Assembly: GCF_005239225.2 (NCBI RefSeq)
Contig: NC_133301.1
Span: forward strand, 15,128,318 to 15,192,317
Direction: 5' to 3'
From: Populus alba
Lineage: Eukaryota; Streptophyta; Magnoliopsida; Malpighiales; Salicaceae
Length of the DNA stretch: 64,000 nucleotides
Shown: piece by piece, positions 62,185-64,000 of the stretch
Layout of the letters: the number at the start of each line of letters is the position of its first letter
Numbering within the stretch: the first letter of the stretch is position 1
Translations under genes and position numbers: made by a program
The notes under the pieces: generated by a model
Told to the model about the DNA's origin: nothing
Seen by the model: the letters and a program-made list of their open reading frames with translations, nothing else
The model's database searches: none

Positions 62185-63840
62185 TCAGTCTATTTTTTGT
62201 AACACAGTCAACACATAAGATGGATAGGAATTTGCAGTGTAAGATGGGTTTGTGAGACTATTATCATTTGTATTTTTTTTTACGATGTAGGCAAGTGGGA
62301 TGGTCCATGAAACCATTGCTATCAAGCGTTTTTTGTTTTTTCTACGAGACAGGTTCATAAGATCATTGTCCCATAAGCTTGAGAAGGGGTAATATGCTTT
62401 AATTTCAACATTAATCAATTCCTAATATCTTTCATTTTATATATATTAAAAGTAAATATTAAAACCTATTATATTAGTTAGTTATAATTATTCTAACTAG
62501 TTCATATTTATTTTGGTATTGATGTCTCCATCCATTTATAACTGGAAAAAAGAACATCATTTGCTTTTATTATCTCTTATTGCCTAGAAGATAAGGCATG
62601 TGAACATTCAAAGCTATTCAAGTGCCACCCATTTTAGTAGATTTGTTTTTATTATTATTATATCAATTAAATTTTTTCTCTTGTTTTCTTTGAAGGTGTG
62701 ACTTTGATCAAATGAAATTGAGTTTAGGTTTTCCTGCTCAATAAATAATTGTTTTGATGAATAAATAATTATCTTTCCATCAAGTTTTTGCCCCACCACT
62801 TTGATGGCTCTTTGTAGAGACAAATTTGGTCTATCTTTTGGTTTCTAATTAATTCCACGGCTTTGGTTGATTTATTTTCAGTCATTCTTAGAATATCTTC
62901 GTTACTTAATAGATTTTTTTCTGGATATGCCCCAGTTGGTATTGTGTTTCAAATAAAAATCAGATAAAATTTGATTTTTTTATTTAAAAATATTTTATAT
63001 ATATATATATTTATTGAATTATTAATATACTGATATTAAAAGTATTTTATAAAAAAAAAAATAAAAAATATATTATTTTAATTTATTTTAAAATAAAAAT
63101 ACTTCAACAAATAATTATTATCCAACTTTAAATCTAACTTGAATTCAGCTTGTCGTTGTTAATTATTTTATTTTCACTATAATTAATTGCTTTATCACGT
63201 TGACGCTAGCAGTCAACAACAATCTTACGTTCCCTTGGCATCGAATTCCATGTCTTTGCAAAATATCAAACACTCCAATGCCTCTCTAGCAATAATTAAT
63301 TTTATTCCCCCCCAAATATTTATCAAAATAATGAATTTAACCACAAAAAAAAAAAAAACAAATAGATCCAACTACCATACCATTCCATAATTAATTTTTT
63401 TTAATAACTTTTGAAACATAAAAAGAGCAAAGAAAATGAAGAATAATCAAAGTGGTGGATAGGAATGTAATCAACCACATTTATCAAAATAATTAATTTA
63501 ATCACATCCTCTCAGGATAAACTAGATTTTAATAATTGGTTGGTACTGTGTTCCAAATAAAAATAGAATAAAAAATTGATTTTTTTTATTTAAAATTATT
63601 TTTTTATTTTTTTAAATTTTTTGATATGGTGATATTAAAAATAATTTTATGTTGAAATTTATTTTAATAACATTGATTGAATCCACAATTAAAGAAGTAA
63701 GATGAATAGAAATGTGCAGTGTGAGATGGGTCTGTGAGGCCATTACTATCAAGAGTTTTTTCTAGGAGATGAGATAAGTCTCTAAGACTATATTGCCCCG
63801 TAAGCTTGAGAAGGGATAATATGCTTTAATTTCAAGTTCA
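62185..63840 (+). repeat. duplicated 'gatgggt-tgtgag' module and AT-rich repeats
   Basis: 62200-62405 and 63700-63830 share 'agatgggt-tgtgag', 'ccattgctatcaag', 'cataagcttgagaagggg' and 'taatatgctttaatttca'. Two MITE-like blocks (62945-63135 and 63545-63675), each starting 'ttggta-tgtgtt-caaataa', lie between or beside them. The module is reminiscent of the 'ccacgagatgggtc' repeats at 4.5 and 6.3 kb. No gene is seen to the end of the window. Confidence 0.5.
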
Positions 63841-64000
63841 TCTTGTATAAAAAAATAAATCTCAATTTAGTGTGTTAGAATGCAACCACCGACTAATTAA
63901 TAAAAAAAATTTTGTATATTTTTTTTTGTATTTAGTCATATTTAATTTTTCATCAAGTGATTAATATGTATAATTCAATGGGTATAATTCTTATTAACGC

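Overview
The window is eukaryotic, from a dicot plant nuclear genome, most likely a poplar or close Salicaceae relative (Populus-type receptor-like protein exons, plant RPL12, plant tRNA-Asn, very AT-rich intergenic DNA full of small DNA transposons). The organism call rests on my recollection of these families, since no search was possible. Intact coding content is small: two identical-protein copies of cytosolic ribosomal protein L12, one tRNA-Asn(GTT), and the first exons of a family-14 glycosyltransferase. Almost everything else gene-like is broken.

Layout. 1-3.0 kb: a hAT-like element (466-1326, imperfect 8-bp target duplication), T-rich tandem repeats and a Helitron-like 3' terminus at 3012. 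3.0-6.8 kb: AT-rich intergenic DNA with internal duplications. 6.8-11.6 kb (+): a multi-exon LRR receptor-like protein pseudogene with two stops, a frameshift, a GC donor and possibly a third stop at a splice junction. 12.75-13.9 kb (-): a PPR pseudogene. 14.5-16.0 kb (-): a METAXIN pseudogene. 16.56-17.62 kb: a PIF/Harbinger-like element. 18.2-25.5 kb: a tandem duplication carrying the two RPL12 genes; a 989-bp hAT-type element sits only in the first copy. 26.2-26.5 kb (+): a TOM7 pseudogene. 28.86-29.36 kb: a 500-N assembly gap.

30.0-58.3 kb is the most structured part. The 5' end of a Core-2/I-branching-type glycosyltransferase gene (GT14, minus strand, exons at 30.0 and 31.2-31.6 kb, leader intron to 33.0 kb) forms the left end of a ~9-kb unit present three times in tandem, each copy differently rearranged (A 31.45-39.32, B 39.32-49.23, C 49.24-58.29). 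The junction before copy C cuts GT14 exon 1 after codon 37 and makes a chimeric ORF under a duplicated GT14 leader. Copy B carries a ~5.8-kb insertion ending in a Helitron-like hairpin-CTAG terminus; it holds fragments of two unrelated genes (a sucrase/ferredoxin-like gene and an unidentified spliced gene) and two sets of tandem repeats, which is the architecture of a gene-capturing Helitron.

58.3-64 kb: a tRNA-Asn gene in otherwise AT-rich DNA with MITE-like repeats. I see no operon-like or defence-like system. The interest lies in gene capture, segmental duplication, gene conversion and pseudogenisation.
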